A stretch of 64,000 nt of DNA from Xylanimonas oleitrophica (lineage in GTDB: Bacteria; Actinomycetota; Actinomycetes; Actinomycetales; Cellulomonadaceae), in NCBI RefSeq assembly GCF_003244315.1, contig NZ_QKWH01000005.1:62001-126000 (forward strand). The letters run 5' to 3'. The notes under the pieces were generated by a model. The model had not been told where the DNA came from and searched no databases. It saw only the letters and a list, made by a program, of their open reading frames with translations. A program made the position numbers and the translations under genes. This document shows, in pieces, positions 16,233 to 26,064 of the stretch. Position 1 is the first letter of the stretch, and the number at the start of each line of letters is the position of its first letter.

Positions 16233-18743
16233 TCAGCCGCCGCTCCCCCCGGAACCGACGCCGGGGAGGATGCCGCCGCCCGCGCCGGCTCCGCCGCCGC
16301 CGGTGCCGCCGTCACCGCCACCGCCACCGCCGTCACCGGTACCACCGCCACCGGTGCCGCCGCCAGGGCCGGGCTCACGCGACGGACCGGGCGCAGGCTC
16401 GGTCGCCGGGGGCTGGCTCGGCTCCGGTGCCGGCGGCGCGGTCGACGGCGCCGGGTCCGGTGTGGGCCGGCCCTGGCTGCCCGTCGAGACCACCACGGGG
16501 ATCCGGGAGCCTGGCGGCACCTGGTTGCCCGACGCGTCGTACGACAGCACCGTGTTCTTCGGCGAGGGGTCGTCCTGGGCGCGCGGCACGGCGACGAGGC
16601 CCAGCTCGGCGAACTGGCGCTGGAGCTCGTTGAACTCCCTGCCCACCAGGCCGCCGGGCACGGTCACCCACTCCTCAGCGGGCTCCTCCGGCAGCGGCTC
16701 CTCGCTCGGCTCCTCGCTGGGCTCCTCGCTGGGCGTCGGGGACGCCGTCGGGCGCGGGGGCACGTACGGGGGGAACTGTTCCACCGGAACGTCCTGGAGC
16801 GCGACCTCCATGTAGTCCGTCCAGGCCCGAACCGGGAACGTCGATCCCGTCATCCCGCTGAGGCCGTGCCAGCGTCCGAACGGGGTGATCTTCTCCTCAC
16901 CGGCCCCGTCCTCCGTGTCCTGGTGTAGGCCCACCACAGTGACGAGCTGGGGCACGAAGCCCGCGAACCACGCGGACCTGTTGCTGTTGGACGTACCTGT
17001 CTTGCCGGCGACCGGACGCTTCTCCCGGTTCGGGCCCCGCAACTCCTGCGCCGTCGAGCCGGAGCCGTCCTCGACCACCTTGGTCATCGCGTACGTCGCC
17101 GCGGCGATGACGTCGGGGTCGAACTCCTGCACGCGCTCGGTCGGACCGGTGTAGCGCACCGAGTCGTCGGAGTTCTTGACCTCGCGCACCAGGTGGGGCT
17201 GTACGCGGTAGCCACCACCGGCGATCGTGGAGTAGGCGGTGGCCATGTCGATGGGCCGCACGCTCGAGTCGCCGAGCACGTTCGCGGCGTTGTTCCCGAC
17301 GAAGCCCGGCTTGCCCTCCTCGATCTTGGGCAGACCCAGCCGGTGCGCCACCTCGGCAGTCTTCTCCGGACCGATCTCGAGGTTAAGCCGAGCGTAGACG
17401 GTGTTGACCGACTTGGCGGTGGCCTCGACCAGGTCGATGTTCCCGAAGTTGTCACCACCGAAGTTGCGTGGGCCGATGTTGTTCTCGCCCCAACCCTGGA
17501 TCCTTGCCTCGCTCTGGCCGTCGTACCGCTCGCTGAGCTGGTGCCCCTCCTCAAGCGCGCCGATGAGGGTGAACGGCTTGAACGTCGAGCCTGCCTGGGC
17601 ACGGCCGTCCGTGGCGAAGTTGAAGGAGTTCGTCACGTAGTCCCGGCCGCCGTACAGCGCGCGCAGCTCGCCGGTCCGCGGGTCCATCGACACCAGACCG
17701 ATCTGCATCCGCTCCAGCGCCGGCGGGTCGGCGTTGTAGGCGGACTCCGCCACGGCTTCCGCTGCGCTCTGCAGGCGAGGGTCGATCGTCGTGTAGATCT
17801 TCAGGCCCTTGGTGTCGAGCGTCTGCTCGTCGAACTGGCCCGTGCGGAGCAGCTCGCGGCGCACCTCGTTGAGGAGGAAGCCGGCCTGGCCGCCCTTGGA
17901 GTTGGTGGCCTCCTGGCGAGGCAGGTACGCCGGGAACTCGGCGGCGGCCTTCTCCTCGGCCGTGATGTAGCCGTCGGCGGCCATGCGGTTGATGCTGCGC
18001 TGCCAGCGGGCCTTGGCCTGGTCCTCGTTCAGCGCCGGGTCCCAGCGGCTGGGCGAGGGGATGATGCCGGAGAGCAGGGCGGCCTCGGAGTAGGTGAGCT
18101 CCTTGGCGCTGTGCCCGAAGTACGCCTGGGAGGCAGCCTCGATGCCGTAGGCGCCACGACCCCAGTAGATGGTGTTGAGGTACTTGCCCAGCACCTCTTC
18201 CTTCGACTGGGCCTGCGTGATCTTGACCGCGAGGATCGCCTCCTTCGCCTTGCCGGTGTAGGAGGTGACGGTGTCGGTGTAGTAGCGCTCGACGTACTGC
18301 TGCGTCAGCGTGGAGGCGCCCTGCCGGGAGCCGCCCGTGAGGTTGTTGATCAGGGCACGGCCCATGCCGCGGATGTCGATGCCGTTGTGGTCCCAGAACT
18401 TGGCGTCCTCGGAGGCGACGACGGCGTCGCCCACGTACTTCGGCAGCTCCTCGTACGGGACGAGCTCGCGCTTCTGCACGAAGAACTCGCCGATGGGGGT
18501 GCCGTCGGCGTAGTAGACCGTGGTGGTCTGGTCGTTCACCGAGTCGAGGTTCTTGGGGATGGTCGTGGTCGCGTACGCCGCGACGAACGCCCCGGACCCC
18601 AGCGCGACGAACCCGAGGATCGTCCCCAGGATGAATCGCCACGACGGCAGCCACCGCCGGATGGGACCCTTGCCGGGGCGCGGGTAGTTCCAGAACCGGC
18701 GACGGCGGGTCGCCGGGCGCGCCTTGCTCCGCGTGCTCGCCAA
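16233..18743 (-). CDS. Class A penicillin-binding protein (PonA type) with PASTA domain
   Basis: 836 aa. Makes peptidoglycan outside the membrane by glycan polymerisation and cross-linking. Short basic cytoplasmic tail, one membrane helix (about 36-58), GT51 transglycosylase with Glu112 in [13 protein letters not shown], and transpeptidase with Ser386-TFK389, SVN 445-447 and KTG 581-583. A PASTA domain at about 690-755 and a Pro/Gly-rich tail to 836 follow. Start is TTG 18743 with GAAGGAAGG upstream. Transcribed away from padR. Confidence 0.93.
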   Translation of the reverse strand: MASTRSKARPATRRRRFWNYPRPGKGPIRRWLPSWRFILGTILGFVALGSGAFVAAYATTTIPKNLDSVNDQTTTVYYADGTPIGEFFVQKRELVPYEELPKYVGDAVVASEDAKFWDHNGIDIRGMGRALINNLTGGSRQGASTLTQQYVERYYTDTVTSYTGKAKEAILAVKITQAQSKEEVLGKYLNTIYWGRGAYGIEAASQAYFGHSAKELTYSEAALLSGIIPSPSRWDPALNEDQAKARWQRSINRMAADGYITAEEKAAAEFPAYLPRQEATNSKGGQAGFLLNEVRRELLRTGQFDEQTLDTKGLKIYTTIDPRLQSAAEAVAESAYNADPPALERMQIGLVSMDPRTGELRALYGGRDYVTNSFNFATDGRAQAGSTFKPFTLIGALEEGHQLSERYDGQSEARIQGWGENNIGPRNFGGDNFGNIDLVEATAKSVNTVYARLNLEIGPEKTAEVAHRLGLPKIEEGKPGFVGNNAANVLGDSSVRPIDMATAYSTIAGGGYRVQPHLVREVKNSDDSVRYTGPTERVQEFDPDVIAAATYAMTKVVEDGSGSTAQELRGPNREKRPVAGKTGTSNSNRSAWFAGFVPQLVTVVGLHQDTEDGAGEEKITPFGRWHGLSGMTGSTFPVRAWTDYMEVALQDVPVEQFPPYVPPRPTASPTPSEEPSEEPSEEPLPEEPAEEWVTVPGGLVGREFNELQRQFAELGLVAVPRAQDDPSPKNTVLSYDASGNQVPPGSRIPVVVSTGSQGRPTPDPAPSTAPPAPEPSQPPATEPAPGPSREPGPGGGTGGGGTGDGGGGGGDGGTGGGGAGAGGGILPGVGSGGSGG

Positions 18744-18917
18744 CGTCCTGCCTTCCTTCGGGGGTGTGCTCCGCCGAGAAACACTAGGCGATGTCTCCCC
18801 GGCGCAGGAGGGACCGCGCGGGCGAGACGTCCCCTTCGCCCGGCCTCTCCCCTGGCGGACCCGACGCGCTCCGCCGAACCTTCACATCTGCGGGGAGCCT
18901 TGGCGCGCGTTGATCCG

Positions 18918-18979
18918 TTGCACGGACAGGGAATCGGGCATATCGTCGCCACCCAGCACGCGATGTATCGACTCGATAC
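18918..18979 (+). promoter_or_regulatory. padR-ino1 promoter region with palindromic operator
   Basis: A perfect 7-1-7 palindrome, GTATCGACTCGATAC (18965-18979), lies 66 bp before the padR start. TTGCAC (18918-18923) and TATCGT (18941-18946), 17 bp apart, form a plausible promoter placing the dyad just downstream of the transcription start. PadR proteins usually repress their own promoter through such dyads. The remainder of 18744-19045 shows no gene. Confidence 0.6.
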
Positions 18980-19045
18980 GTCAACGCATCACATCGAGTG
19001 CCGCACGCCACCAGCGGACGCCCCGGAGAGAGACGAGGAGGACCC

Positions 19046-19750
19046 GTGCGCAGCCGTTCCACCGTGCTCGAGACGGCCATCCTCGGCCTGCTCTCCTCCG
19101 CGCCCCTGCACGGCTACGAGCTGCGCAAGCGGCTGGCCCTCCTGCTGGGCCCCTTCCGCGCGTTCTCCTACGGCACCCTCTACCCGGCGCTCAAGTCCCT
19201 CCAGGCCCGCGGCCTGATCGACACCGCCGAGCCCGCGCCGTCGGCCCCCGCCCCCCGGGCGAAGGGCGCCGCACGCGCCGCGCGGCGTGCCGCCGTCGCG
19301 CACGACGGCGGCACCAAGCCGCCGCTGACGGGGCGCCGCGGGCGCATCGTGTACGAGCTCACGGCGGAGGGCAAGGAGCACCTCCAGACCGTGCTCGCCT
19401 CCTCAGGTCCCGCGGCCTGGGAGGACGAGAACTTCGACGTCCGCTTTGCGCTCTTCGCGCAGACCGACGCCGACACCCGCCTCCGGATCCTCGAGGGCCG
19501 GCGATCCCGGCTCACCGAGCGCCTGGAGGCGGTCCGGGAGTCCGCTGCTCGCACCCGCGAGCGGCTCGACGAGTACACCCTCGAGCTGCAGCGTCACGGG
19601 CTCGAGCAGGTCGAGCGCGAGGTGCGCTGGCTCGACGGCCTCATCACCACCGAGCGGGACCGCGCCTCCCGGCGCGGCCCCCAGTCCGAGAACCAGGGGC
19701 GGCGTCCCGACGCCACCCCGGAATCCATCGAGTACAAGGAGCGAGGATGA
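19046..19750 (+). CDS. PadR-family transcriptional regulator
   Basis: 234 aa. Winged helix in residues 5-65 ([25 protein letters not shown] in pieces, then [19 protein letters not shown]), a basic linker, second half of the wing ([18 protein letters not shown]) and a long coiled C-terminal dimerisation helix ([19 protein letters not shown]). GTG 19046 has GAGGAGG 4 nt upstream. Overlaps ino1 by 4 nt. The same padR-ino1 pairing exists in mycobacteria (Rv0047c-ino1), which points to control of inositol synthesis. Confidence 0.92.
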   Translation: MRSRSTVLETAILGLLSSAPLHGYELRKRLALLLGPFRAFSYGTLYPALKSLQARGLIDTAEPAPSAPAPRAKGAARAARRAAVAHDGGTKPPLTGRRGRIVYELTAEGKEHLQTVLASSGPAAWEDENFDVRFALFAQTDADTRLRILEGRRSRLTERLEAVRESAARTRERLDEYTLELQRHGLEQVEREVRWLDGLITTERDRASRRGPQSENQGRRPDATPESIEYKERG

Positions 19751-20838
19751 CCTCCATCCGCGTCGCCATCGTCGGTGTCGGCAACTGCGCATCGTCCCTG
19801 GTCCAGGGCGTGCAGTTCTACCGCGACGCCGACCCCGCCAGCACCGTCCCGGGCCTGATGCACGTGCAGTTCGGCGACTACCACGTGCGTGACCTCGAGT
19901 TCGTGGCGGCGTTCGACGTCGACGCGAAGAAGGTCGGCTTCGACCTCGCCGAGGCGATCAACGCGTCCGAGAACAACACCATCAAGATCGCCGACGTGCC
20001 GCCCACCGGCGTCACCGTCCAGCGCGGCCACACCCTCGACGGCCTGGGCGACTACTACGCCGCCACCATCGAGGAGTCGGACGCCGAGCCCGTCGACGTC
20101 GTCCAGGCCCTCAAGGACGCGCAGGCCGACGTCCTCGTCTGCTACCTGCCCGTCGGTTCCGAGGCTGCCGCCAAGTTCTACGCGCAGGCTGCCATCGACG
20201 CCGGGGTGGCCTTCGTCAACGCCCTGCCCGTCTTCATCGCCTCCGACCCCGAGTGGGCCAAGAAGTTCGAGGACGCCGGCGTGCCGATCGTCGGCGACGA
20301 CATCAAGTCGCAGATCGGTGCCACGATCACGCACCGCGTGCTCGCGAAGCTCTTCGAGGACCGCGGCGTCGTGCTCGACCGCACGTACCAGCTCAACGTC
20401 GGCGGCAACATGGACTTCAAGAACATGCTGCAGCGTGACCGCCTGCAGTCGAAGAAGGTCTCCAAGACCCAGTCCGTGACCTCCAACCTCACCGGGGCGC
20501 TGGCCGGCAAGACGGAGGACCGCAACGTCCACATCGGCCCGTCGGACTACGTCGCCTGGCTCGACGACCGCAAGTGGGCGTACGTGCGCCTCGAGGGCCG
20601 GGCGTTCGGCGAGGTGCCGCTGAACCTGGAGTACAAGCTCGAGGTGTGGGACTCCCCCAACTCGGCCGGCATCATCATCGACGCCGTCCGTGCCGCGAAG
20701 ATCGCCAAGGACCGCGGCGTCGGCGGCCCGATCCTGTCGGCCTCGACGTACTTCATGAAGTCCCCGCCCGTGCAGATGGAGGACCAGAAGGGCCGCGCCC
20801 AGCTGGAGGCCTTCATCCGCGGCGAGGTCGAGCGCTGA
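19747..20838 (+). CDS. ino1: Inositol-3-phosphate synthase
   Basis: 363 aa. Converts glucose 6-phosphate to inositol 3-phosphate with bound NAD+, feeding phosphatidylinositol and mycothiol synthesis. Rossmann start [18 protein letters not shown], then the conserved [32 protein letters not shown] and [20 protein letters not shown]. Length fits the short actinobacterial/archaeal form. Start ATG overlaps the padR stop. The last 8 nt, including the stop codon, form the beginning of a 90-bp tandem repeat. Confidence 0.97.
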   Translation: MTSIRVAIVGVGNCASSLVQGVQFYRDADPASTVPGLMHVQFGDYHVRDLEFVAAFDVDAKKVGFDLAEAINASENNTIKIADVPPTGVTVQRGHTLDGLGDYYAATIEESDAEPVDVVQALKDAQADVLVCYLPVGSEAAAKFYAQAAIDAGVAFVNALPVFIASDPEWAKKFEDAGVPIVGDDIKSQIGATITHRVLAKLFEDRGVVLDRTYQLNVGGNMDFKNMLQRDRLQSKKVSKTQSVTSNLTGALAGKTEDRNVHIGPSDYVAWLDDRKWAYVRLEGRAFGEVPLNLEYKLEVWDSPNSAGIIIDAVRAAKIAKDRGVGGPILSASTYFMKSPPVQMEDQKGRAQLEAFIRGEVER

Positions 20839-21249
20839 CCGGAGCGCAGCGCAGGGTGGGGGCCGAGGAACGAGGCACCCGCCCGTAGCGGAGCGCAGGT
20901 CGGCGCGACCACAGGGTGTGAGCGCTGACCGGAGCGCAGCGCAGGGTGGGGGCCGGGGAACGAGGCACCCGCCCGTAGCGGAGCGCAGGTCGGCGCGACC
21001 ACAGGGTGTGAGCGCTGACCGGAGCGCAGCGCAGGGTGGGGGCCGGGGAACGAGGCACCCGCCCGTAGCGGAGCGCAGGTCGGCGCGACCACAGGGTGTG
21101 AGCGCTGACCGGAGCGCAGCGCAGGGTGGGGGCCGAGGAACGAGGCACCCGCCCGTAGCGGAGCGCAGGTCGGCGCGACCACAGGGTGTGCGCGCTGACC
21201 GGAGCGCAGCGCAGGGTGGGGGCCGAGGAACGAGGCACCCGCCCGTAGC
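20831..21249. repeat. 90-bp tandem repeat array, 4.7 copies, starting in the ino1 stop codon
   Basis: Units begin at 20831, 20921, 21011, 21101 and 21191 (the last stops after about 59 bp). They are nearly identical; the visible differences are G/A in the GGCCGAGG/GGCCGGGG segment and A/C at the first base of unit 5. Each unit opens with AGCGCTGACC, whose TGA is the ino1 stop in copy 1. The period is divisible by 3 and reading frames stay open, but the predicted peptides are not protein-like. Confidence 0.95.
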
Positions 21250-21258
21250 TCTCCGACC

Positions 21259-21296
21259 GACCGCGGCCGGCCAGCACCTGCTGGCCGGCCGCGGTC
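21259..21296. terminator. Terminator hairpin after the ino1 repeat array
   Basis: Perfect 18-bp inverted repeat GACCGCGGCCGGCCAGCA (21259-21276) and complement (21279-21296), two bases between arms. It ends the padR-ino1 transcript after it has passed through the repeats. Confidence 0.85.
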
Positions 21297-21366
21297 GTGC
21301 CGTACCGGGAACCGTCCGGCGCCGACGGCGGTGCGGGGCGTCCCGGCCGACCGCACGCCCCACGCA

Positions 21367-21372
21367 TAGGGT
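21367..21372 (+). promoter_or_regulatory. -10 element of a leaderless MFS transcript
   Basis: TAGGGT followed by 7 nt and then GTG 21380. This is the usual spacing for actinobacterial leaderless mRNAs, and no Shine-Dalgarno sequence stands before the GTG. Confidence 0.65.
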
Positions 21373-21379
21373 GGGCGGC

Positions 21380-22762
21380 GTGGGTGTCCTCTCCGAGCTG
21401 CGGGCCCTCCTGCGCCTGTCCGGCTTCCGCAAGCTCTTCGCCGTCCGGCTCGTCTCCCAGGCGGGCGACGGCATGTTCCAGGTGGGGCTCGCCTCGCTCC
21501 TCTTCTTCTCCCCGGAGTCGCAGGGCTCGGCCGCGGGCATCGCCGGGGCGTTCGCCGTGATGCTCGCGCCCTTCACGGTCGTCGGGCCGTTCGCGGGCGT
21601 GCTGCTGGACCGGTGGCGACGACGGCAGGTGCTGGTGTGGGGCAACGCCGTGCGCCTGGTGGTGACGCTCGCGATGGGTACCGTGATGCTCTCGGTGGGC
21701 GGCGGGTCGGCCTGGGTGATCGTGCTGGGCCTCGCCGCCCTCTCCGTCAACCGGTTCCTGCTGGCGGGCCTGTCCGCCGGGCTGCCCCGCGTCGTCGACG
21801 GGCCGCTGCTGCTGACGGCCAACTCCCTCACCCCGACGCTCGGCGCGGGCGCGGCGTTCGTGGGCGGCGGCGTCGGGTTCGTGCTGAGTCTCGCCCTGCC
21901 GGAGGGCCGGGTGCACGACGCCTCGGCGCTGCTGTGCGCCGCCGTCGTCTTCGGTGCCGCCTCCCTGCTGGCGCTGCGGCTGGCCCCGGACCAGCTCGGG
22001 CCCGAGCACCCGGCGCGCGGCGACCTGCGCGGCGAGCTGGCCGCCGTCGTCCGCAACCTGGCGGGCGGAGCCCGCTACCTCGCCGCTCGGCGCACCCCGG
22101 GGCAGGCGCTGATGGCGATGGCGGCGCACCGCTTCCTGTACGGCATCGTGTTCATCGCGTCGATCCTCATCGCGCGCAACCTGCTCACCTCCCCCGGCGA
22201 CACCGCCGCGGGGCTGGCCACCTTCGGGCTCGTCATCGGGATGACGGGCGTGGGCGGCGCCGGCGCCGTCCTCCTGACGCCCACCCTGTCCCGGTACACC
22301 GGCCCGCAGGTGTGGATCGCTCTCATGCTGCTGCTCGCGGCCGCCTCCCAGGTGCTGCTGATGACGACGCCGGAGCGCGCCGTCGTCCTCACCGGCGCCG
22401 CTCTGCTGGGTCTTGCCGCCCAGGGCGCCAAGATCGCCGTCGACACCGTGGTGCAGCGCGACACCCACGACGACGTGCGCGGGCGGGCCTTCGCGTTCTA
22501 CGACGTGCTGTACAACGCCGCGTTCGTGGGCGCCGCCGCGCTGGCGGCGTTCGCCGTGCCGGACACGGGGTGGTCGCGCGAGCTGTTCGGCGTCCTCGCT
22601 GCCGCCTACGTCGTCGCCGCCGTGCTGCTGTGGACGCGTGGGGCGCGGGTGCCCGCCGACGTGTCCCCGACGCTCGCCGTGCCCGGTGCCGGCACCGATG
22701 AGTCCCGCCGGGAAAAGGAGTCGACCCCCTCGCAGGGAATACCGCAGCCTGATCAGACGTAG
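21380..22762 (+). CDS. MFS transporter (MFS_3-like)
   Basis: 460 aa, about 12 membrane helices. Starts FRKLFAVRLVSQAGDGMFQV and has the loop GPFAGVLLDRWRRRQVLVWG after helix 2, typical of MFS_3/enterobactin-exporter-like proteins; DTHDDVRGRAFAFYD is another family signature. Exports an unknown compound. Start GTG 21380 matches a leaderless -10. The C-terminal 40 residues are polar and probably cytoplasmic. Confidence 0.9.
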   Translation: MGVLSELRALLRLSGFRKLFAVRLVSQAGDGMFQVGLASLLFFSPESQGSAAGIAGAFAVMLAPFTVVGPFAGVLLDRWRRRQVLVWGNAVRLVVTLAMGTVMLSVGGGSAWVIVLGLAALSVNRFLLAGLSAGLPRVVDGPLLLTANSLTPTLGAGAAFVGGGVGFVLSLALPEGRVHDASALLCAAVVFGAASLLALRLAPDQLGPEHPARGDLRGELAAVVRNLAGGARYLAARRTPGQALMAMAAHRFLYGIVFIASILIARNLLTSPGDTAAGLATFGLVIGMTGVGGAGAVLLTPTLSRYTGPQVWIALMLLLAAASQVLLMTTPERAVVLTGAALLGLAAQGAKIAVDTVVQRDTHDDVRGRAFAFYDVLYNAAFVGAAALAAFAVPDTGWSRELFGVLAAAYVVAAVLLWTRGARVPADVSPTLAVPGAGTDESRREKESTPSQGIPQPDQT

Positions 22763-22822
22763 TCACCCAAGGTCGTGAGCAGCGTCGCCGCGGTCACCCG
22801 TGAAGCCACCAGGAGGACCCCC

Positions 22823-24346
22823 ATGGACGCCGCGTCCGCCCCGCCCACGCCTGCACCGCAGGCGGGCCCCCCGCAGCCCCCGACCGCCACGCCCGGCAGC
22901 GCGCCCACGGCGGCGCCGTCGGACCGCCTGCCCCGCGAGCACCTCACCGTGATCGCCCTGCTCATCGCCTCGGCGTTCGTGGTCATCCTCAACGAGACCA
23001 CCATGGGTGTGGCGCTGCCGCAGATCATGGAGGACATGCACGTCACGGCCTCCACCGGCCAGTGGCTCACCACGATCTTCATGCTCACCATGGCCGTGGT
23101 CATCCCGGCCACCGGGTTCCTGCTGCAGCGGTTCGGCACGCGGGTGTCGTTCCTGCTGGCGATGTCGCTGTTCACCGCCGGCACCCTGCTCGCCGCCCTC
23201 GCCCCCGGGTTCACCGTGCTCCTGGTCGCCCGTGCCGTCCAGGCCAGCGGCACCGCGATCATGATGCCGCTGCTCATGACCACCGTGATGAACCTCGTGC
23301 CGCCGCACCACCGCGGCAAGGTCATGGGCAACGTCTCCCTCGTCATCGCCGCCGCCCCGGCCCTCGGCCCCACGCTCTCCGGCGCGGTGCTCGGCCCGCT
23401 CGGCTGGCGCGGCGTGTTCGGCGTGGTGCTGCCCATCGCCGTGGCCGCGCTCGTGGTGGGCGGCATCATGGTCCGCGACTTCGCCGAGCGGGCGCACAAG
23501 CCGCTCGACGTGCTCTCCCTGCTGCTCGCCGCCCTCGGGTTCGGCGGGCTCGTCTACGGCCTGTCCAGCCTCGGTGAGGCCGCCGGCGGTCACGTCCCCG
23601 TCAACCCGGCGCTCCCCATCGTGGGCGGCGCCGCGTTCCTGGCCCTGTTCGTGTGGCGCCAGCTCGTGCTCGCCCGCTCGGACGACGCCCTGCTGGACCT
23701 GCGCGTGTTCCTCTCCCGCGGGTTCTCCACCGGTCTCGGCGCGATGGCCGCCAGCATGCTCGCCATGTTCGGCGCGTTCATCGTGCTGCCGCTCATCCTG
23801 CAGCGCGCCCTCGGCCTGGAGCCGCTGGCCACCGGCCTGATGCTGCTGCCCGGCGGTCTGGCGATGGGCCTCCTCGGCCCCGTGGTCGGCAACCTCTACG
23901 ACCGGGTGGGGCCGCGCCCGCTCATCGTGCCGGGCACCCTCCTGGTGGTCGTGGCGTTCGCCGGGTTCGCCACCGTGACCCCGCAGACGACGTGGTGGTT
24001 CGTGCTGGCCGCGCACGTGGTGCTCAGCCTCGGCCTGGCCTTCGTGTTCACGCCGCTGTTCACCACGGCGCTCGGGTCCCTCACGCCGCGCTTCTACTCG
24101 CACGGCTCGGCCGCCATCGGCACGGTGCAGCAGCTCGCCGGAGCCGCCGGCACGGCGATGTTCATCGCCGTCGTGACGGCGCGGGAGGCGTCGCTGCTCG
24201 GTGGCGGGGCGTCCGGGGCAGAGGCGCTGACCGGTGGGGCGCGCATCGCGTTCCTCGTGGGCGGCGCAGTGATGCTGGTGGTGCTGGCGCTGGGTGTCAC
24301 GCTGCGCAAGCCGGCGACGGCGCCGGGCGCGCCGATGGCGCACTGA
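22823..24346 (+). CDS. DHA2-family MFS multidrug transporter (EmrB/QacA type)
   Basis: 507 aa, about 14 membrane helices. Conserved opening IALLIASAFVVILNETTMGV and ALPQIMEDMHVTASTGQWL, then RFGTRVSFLLAM and GPTLSGAVLGPLGWRGVFG (motif C of drug:H+ antiporters). ATG 22823 has AGGAGG 6 nt upstream; GTG 22775 is in frame but lacks an RBS. Same direction as the previous MFS gene, 60 bp apart. Confidence 0.92.
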   Translation: MDAASAPPTPAPQAGPPQPPTATPGSAPTAAPSDRLPREHLTVIALLIASAFVVILNETTMGVALPQIMEDMHVTASTGQWLTTIFMLTMAVVIPATGFLLQRFGTRVSFLLAMSLFTAGTLLAALAPGFTVLLVARAVQASGTAIMMPLLMTTVMNLVPPHHRGKVMGNVSLVIAAAPALGPTLSGAVLGPLGWRGVFGVVLPIAVAALVVGGIMVRDFAERAHKPLDVLSLLLAALGFGGLVYGLSSLGEAAGGHVPVNPALPIVGGAAFLALFVWRQLVLARSDDALLDLRVFLSRGFSTGLGAMAASMLAMFGAFIVLPLILQRALGLEPLATGLMLLPGGLAMGLLGPVVGNLYDRVGPRPLIVPGTLLVVVAFAGFATVTPQTTWWFVLAAHVVLSLGLAFVFTPLFTTALGSLTPRFYSHGSAAIGTVQQLAGAAGTAMFIAVVTAREASLLGGGASGAEALTGGARIAFLVGGAVMLVVLALGVTLRKPATAPGAPMAH

Positions 24347-24390
24347 CGCCACGCCGTCGCCCAGCGGGCGACGGGCGTCGGGCTCCGGCG

Positions 24391-24450
24391 TCGGTGGCTA
24401 CGGCATGTCATGCAACCAGCGGTGGTTGCGTGACATGCCGTAGCCGCCGA
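24391..24450. terminator. 28-bp hairpin between convergent genes
   Basis: Arms 24391-24418 and 24423-24450 pair along 28 positions with two G-T wobbles and a GCGG loop (core GGCATGTCATGCAACCA). It sits between the ends of the DHA2 gene and cca. No T tract. It is longer than a usual terminator and may be a copy of a mobile palindromic repeat. Confidence 0.7.
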
Positions 24451-24490
24451 CGGCGGGTGGCAGCAGCAGCAGTCGGGCGGCAGCCGGCGG

Positions 24491-25957
24491 CTACCGGCGG
24501 GCGGCCCACCAGGCGCGCAGCTCCTCCTCGGCCCGCTCCGGGCCGAGGGGCCCGTGCTCCATCCGCAGGCCGAGCAGGTGCTTGTACGCCTGCCCCACCT
24601 CGGGGCCGGGGCGGATACCGAGGATCTGCATGATCTGGGTGCCGTCGAGGTCGGGCCGGATGGCGTCGATCTCCTCCTGGGCACGCAGCGCCTCGATCCG
24701 CTCCTCCAGGTCCGTGTACGCGTCGGAGAGCCGCTGGGCCTTGCGGCGGTTGCGGGTGGTGGAGTCGGCGCGGGTGAGGCGGTGCAGCCGCTCGAGCAGG
24801 GGCCCGGCGTCGGTGACGTAGCGGCGCACCGCCGAGTCGGTCCAGGCGCCGTCGCCGTACCCGTGGAACCGCAGGTGCAGCTCCACGAGGCGCGAGACGT
24901 CCTTGACGACCTGCTTCTCGTACTTGAGCGCCTTGAGCCGCTTGGCGGCGAGCTTGGCTCCCACCACCTCGTGGTGGTGGAACGAGACGCCGCCGCCGGG
25001 CTCGAACCGGCGCGTGGCGGGCTTGCCGACGTCGTGCAGCAGGGCCGCGAGGCGCAGCACCAGGTCCGGGGCGGGGACGGGGCCGTCGGGGCCGGTCTCC
25101 TGGGCGATGGCCTGCTCGAGCACGGTCAGGGAGTGCTGGTAGACGTCCTTGTGGCGGTGGTGCTCGTCGATCTCGAGCTGGAGGGCGGGCAGCTCGGGCA
25201 GCACGTGGTCGGCCAGGCCGGTGTCCACGAGCACCTCGAGCCCCTTGCGGGGCTTGTCGGCGAGCAGCAGCTTGGTGAGCTCGGCCTGGACCCGCTCGGC
25301 GGAGACGATGTCGATCCGCCCGGCCATGGCGACGACGGCGGCCAGCGTGCCGGCGTCGACGTCGAACCCGAGCTGTGCGGCGAAGCGGGCGGCACGCATC
25401 ATGCGCAGCGGGTCGTCGTCGAACGAGCGCTCGGGGGCGATGGGTGTGCGCAGCAGGCCGCGCGCGAGGTCGGTGAGCCCGTCGAACGGGTCCACGAAGG
25501 TGAGGTCGGGCAGCCGCACGGCCATCGCGTTGACCGTGAAGTCGCGGCGGGACAGGTCGCCGTCGAGGGTGTCGCCGAACGCGACCACCGGCTTGCGGGA
25601 GGCGGGGTCGTACTGGTCGGACCGGTAGGTGGTGACCTCGACGACGACGTCGGCGCCCTGGGCCCCGGTCCCGCGCGCGAAGCGGCGGGCGCCGATGGTG
25701 CCGAACTCCTTGCCGATGTCCCAGTGGGCGTCGCCCCAGCGCGCGAGGAGCTCCTGCGTCTCGTCGGGCGTGGCGGACGTCGCGAAGTCGAGGTCGTTGC
25801 TGGTGCGGCCCAGGAACGCGTCACGGACCGGCCCGCCGACGAGCGCGAGCTCGTGCCCGGCGGCCTTGAACACCTCCCCGAGCTCGATCGCCGCGGGGGC
25901 CATGGAGGTCAGCACGGCGAGGGCGCGGCGCAGCAGTTCCTGCTCAGGGGTCGACAC
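24491..25957 (-). CDS. cca: CCA tRNA nucleotidyltransferase
   Basis: 488 aa. Adds or repairs the 3' CCA of tRNAs. The polymerase head has LVGGPVRDAFLGRTSNDLDF with the catalytic DLD, RRDFTVNAMAVR and DPLRMMRAARFAAQLGF. An HD domain follows (HSLTVLEQAI, LRLAALLHDVGKP). GTG 25957 (STPEQELLRR) is chosen; the longer in-frame start at 26107 adds 50 unrelated residues. AAGAAT lies 6 nt before the GTG, suggesting a leaderless mRNA. Both tRNA genes in this window lack encoded CCA, consistent with need for this enzyme. Divergent from the NUDIX gene. Confidence 0.95.
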   Translation of the reverse strand: MSTPEQELLRRALAVLTSMAPAAIELGEVFKAAGHELALVGGPVRDAFLGRTSNDLDFATSATPDETQELLARWGDAHWDIGKEFGTIGARRFARGTGAQGADVVVEVTTYRSDQYDPASRKPVVAFGDTLDGDLSRRDFTVNAMAVRLPDLTFVDPFDGLTDLARGLLRTPIAPERSFDDDPLRMMRAARFAAQLGFDVDAGTLAAVVAMAGRIDIVSAERVQAELTKLLLADKPRKGLEVLVDTGLADHVLPELPALQLEIDEHHRHKDVYQHSLTVLEQAIAQETGPDGPVPAPDLVLRLAALLHDVGKPATRRFEPGGGVSFHHHEVVGAKLAAKRLKALKYEKQVVKDVSRLVELHLRFHGYGDGAWTDSAVRRYVTDAGPLLERLHRLTRADSTTRNRRKAQRLSDAYTDLEERIEALRAQEEIDAIRPDLDGTQIMQILGIRPGPEVGQAYKHLLGLRMEHGPLGPERAEEELRAWWAARR

Positions 25958-26051
25958 GGCGCCCCATTCTTCCCGATCGGCGGCGATGCTGCGCAGGGCG
26001 GCCGCGCACAGCGGCCGCGCAGCGCCGGTCGGGACGCCTGCGGGCACTCGG

Positions 26052-26057
26052 TAGGGT
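26052..26057 (+). promoter_or_regulatory. -10 element of a leaderless NUDIX transcript
   Basis: TAGGGT, 7 nt, then ATG 26065, with no Shine-Dalgarno sequence: leaderless layout. It starts the NUDIX-DUF6049-murJ run. Confidence 0.65.
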
Positions 26058-26064
26058 TGGCGCC

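Noticed and set aside
20831-21249. CRISPR array or repeat protein
   Set aside because: Units are contiguous 90-bp tandem copies without spacers, and all translated frames look random.
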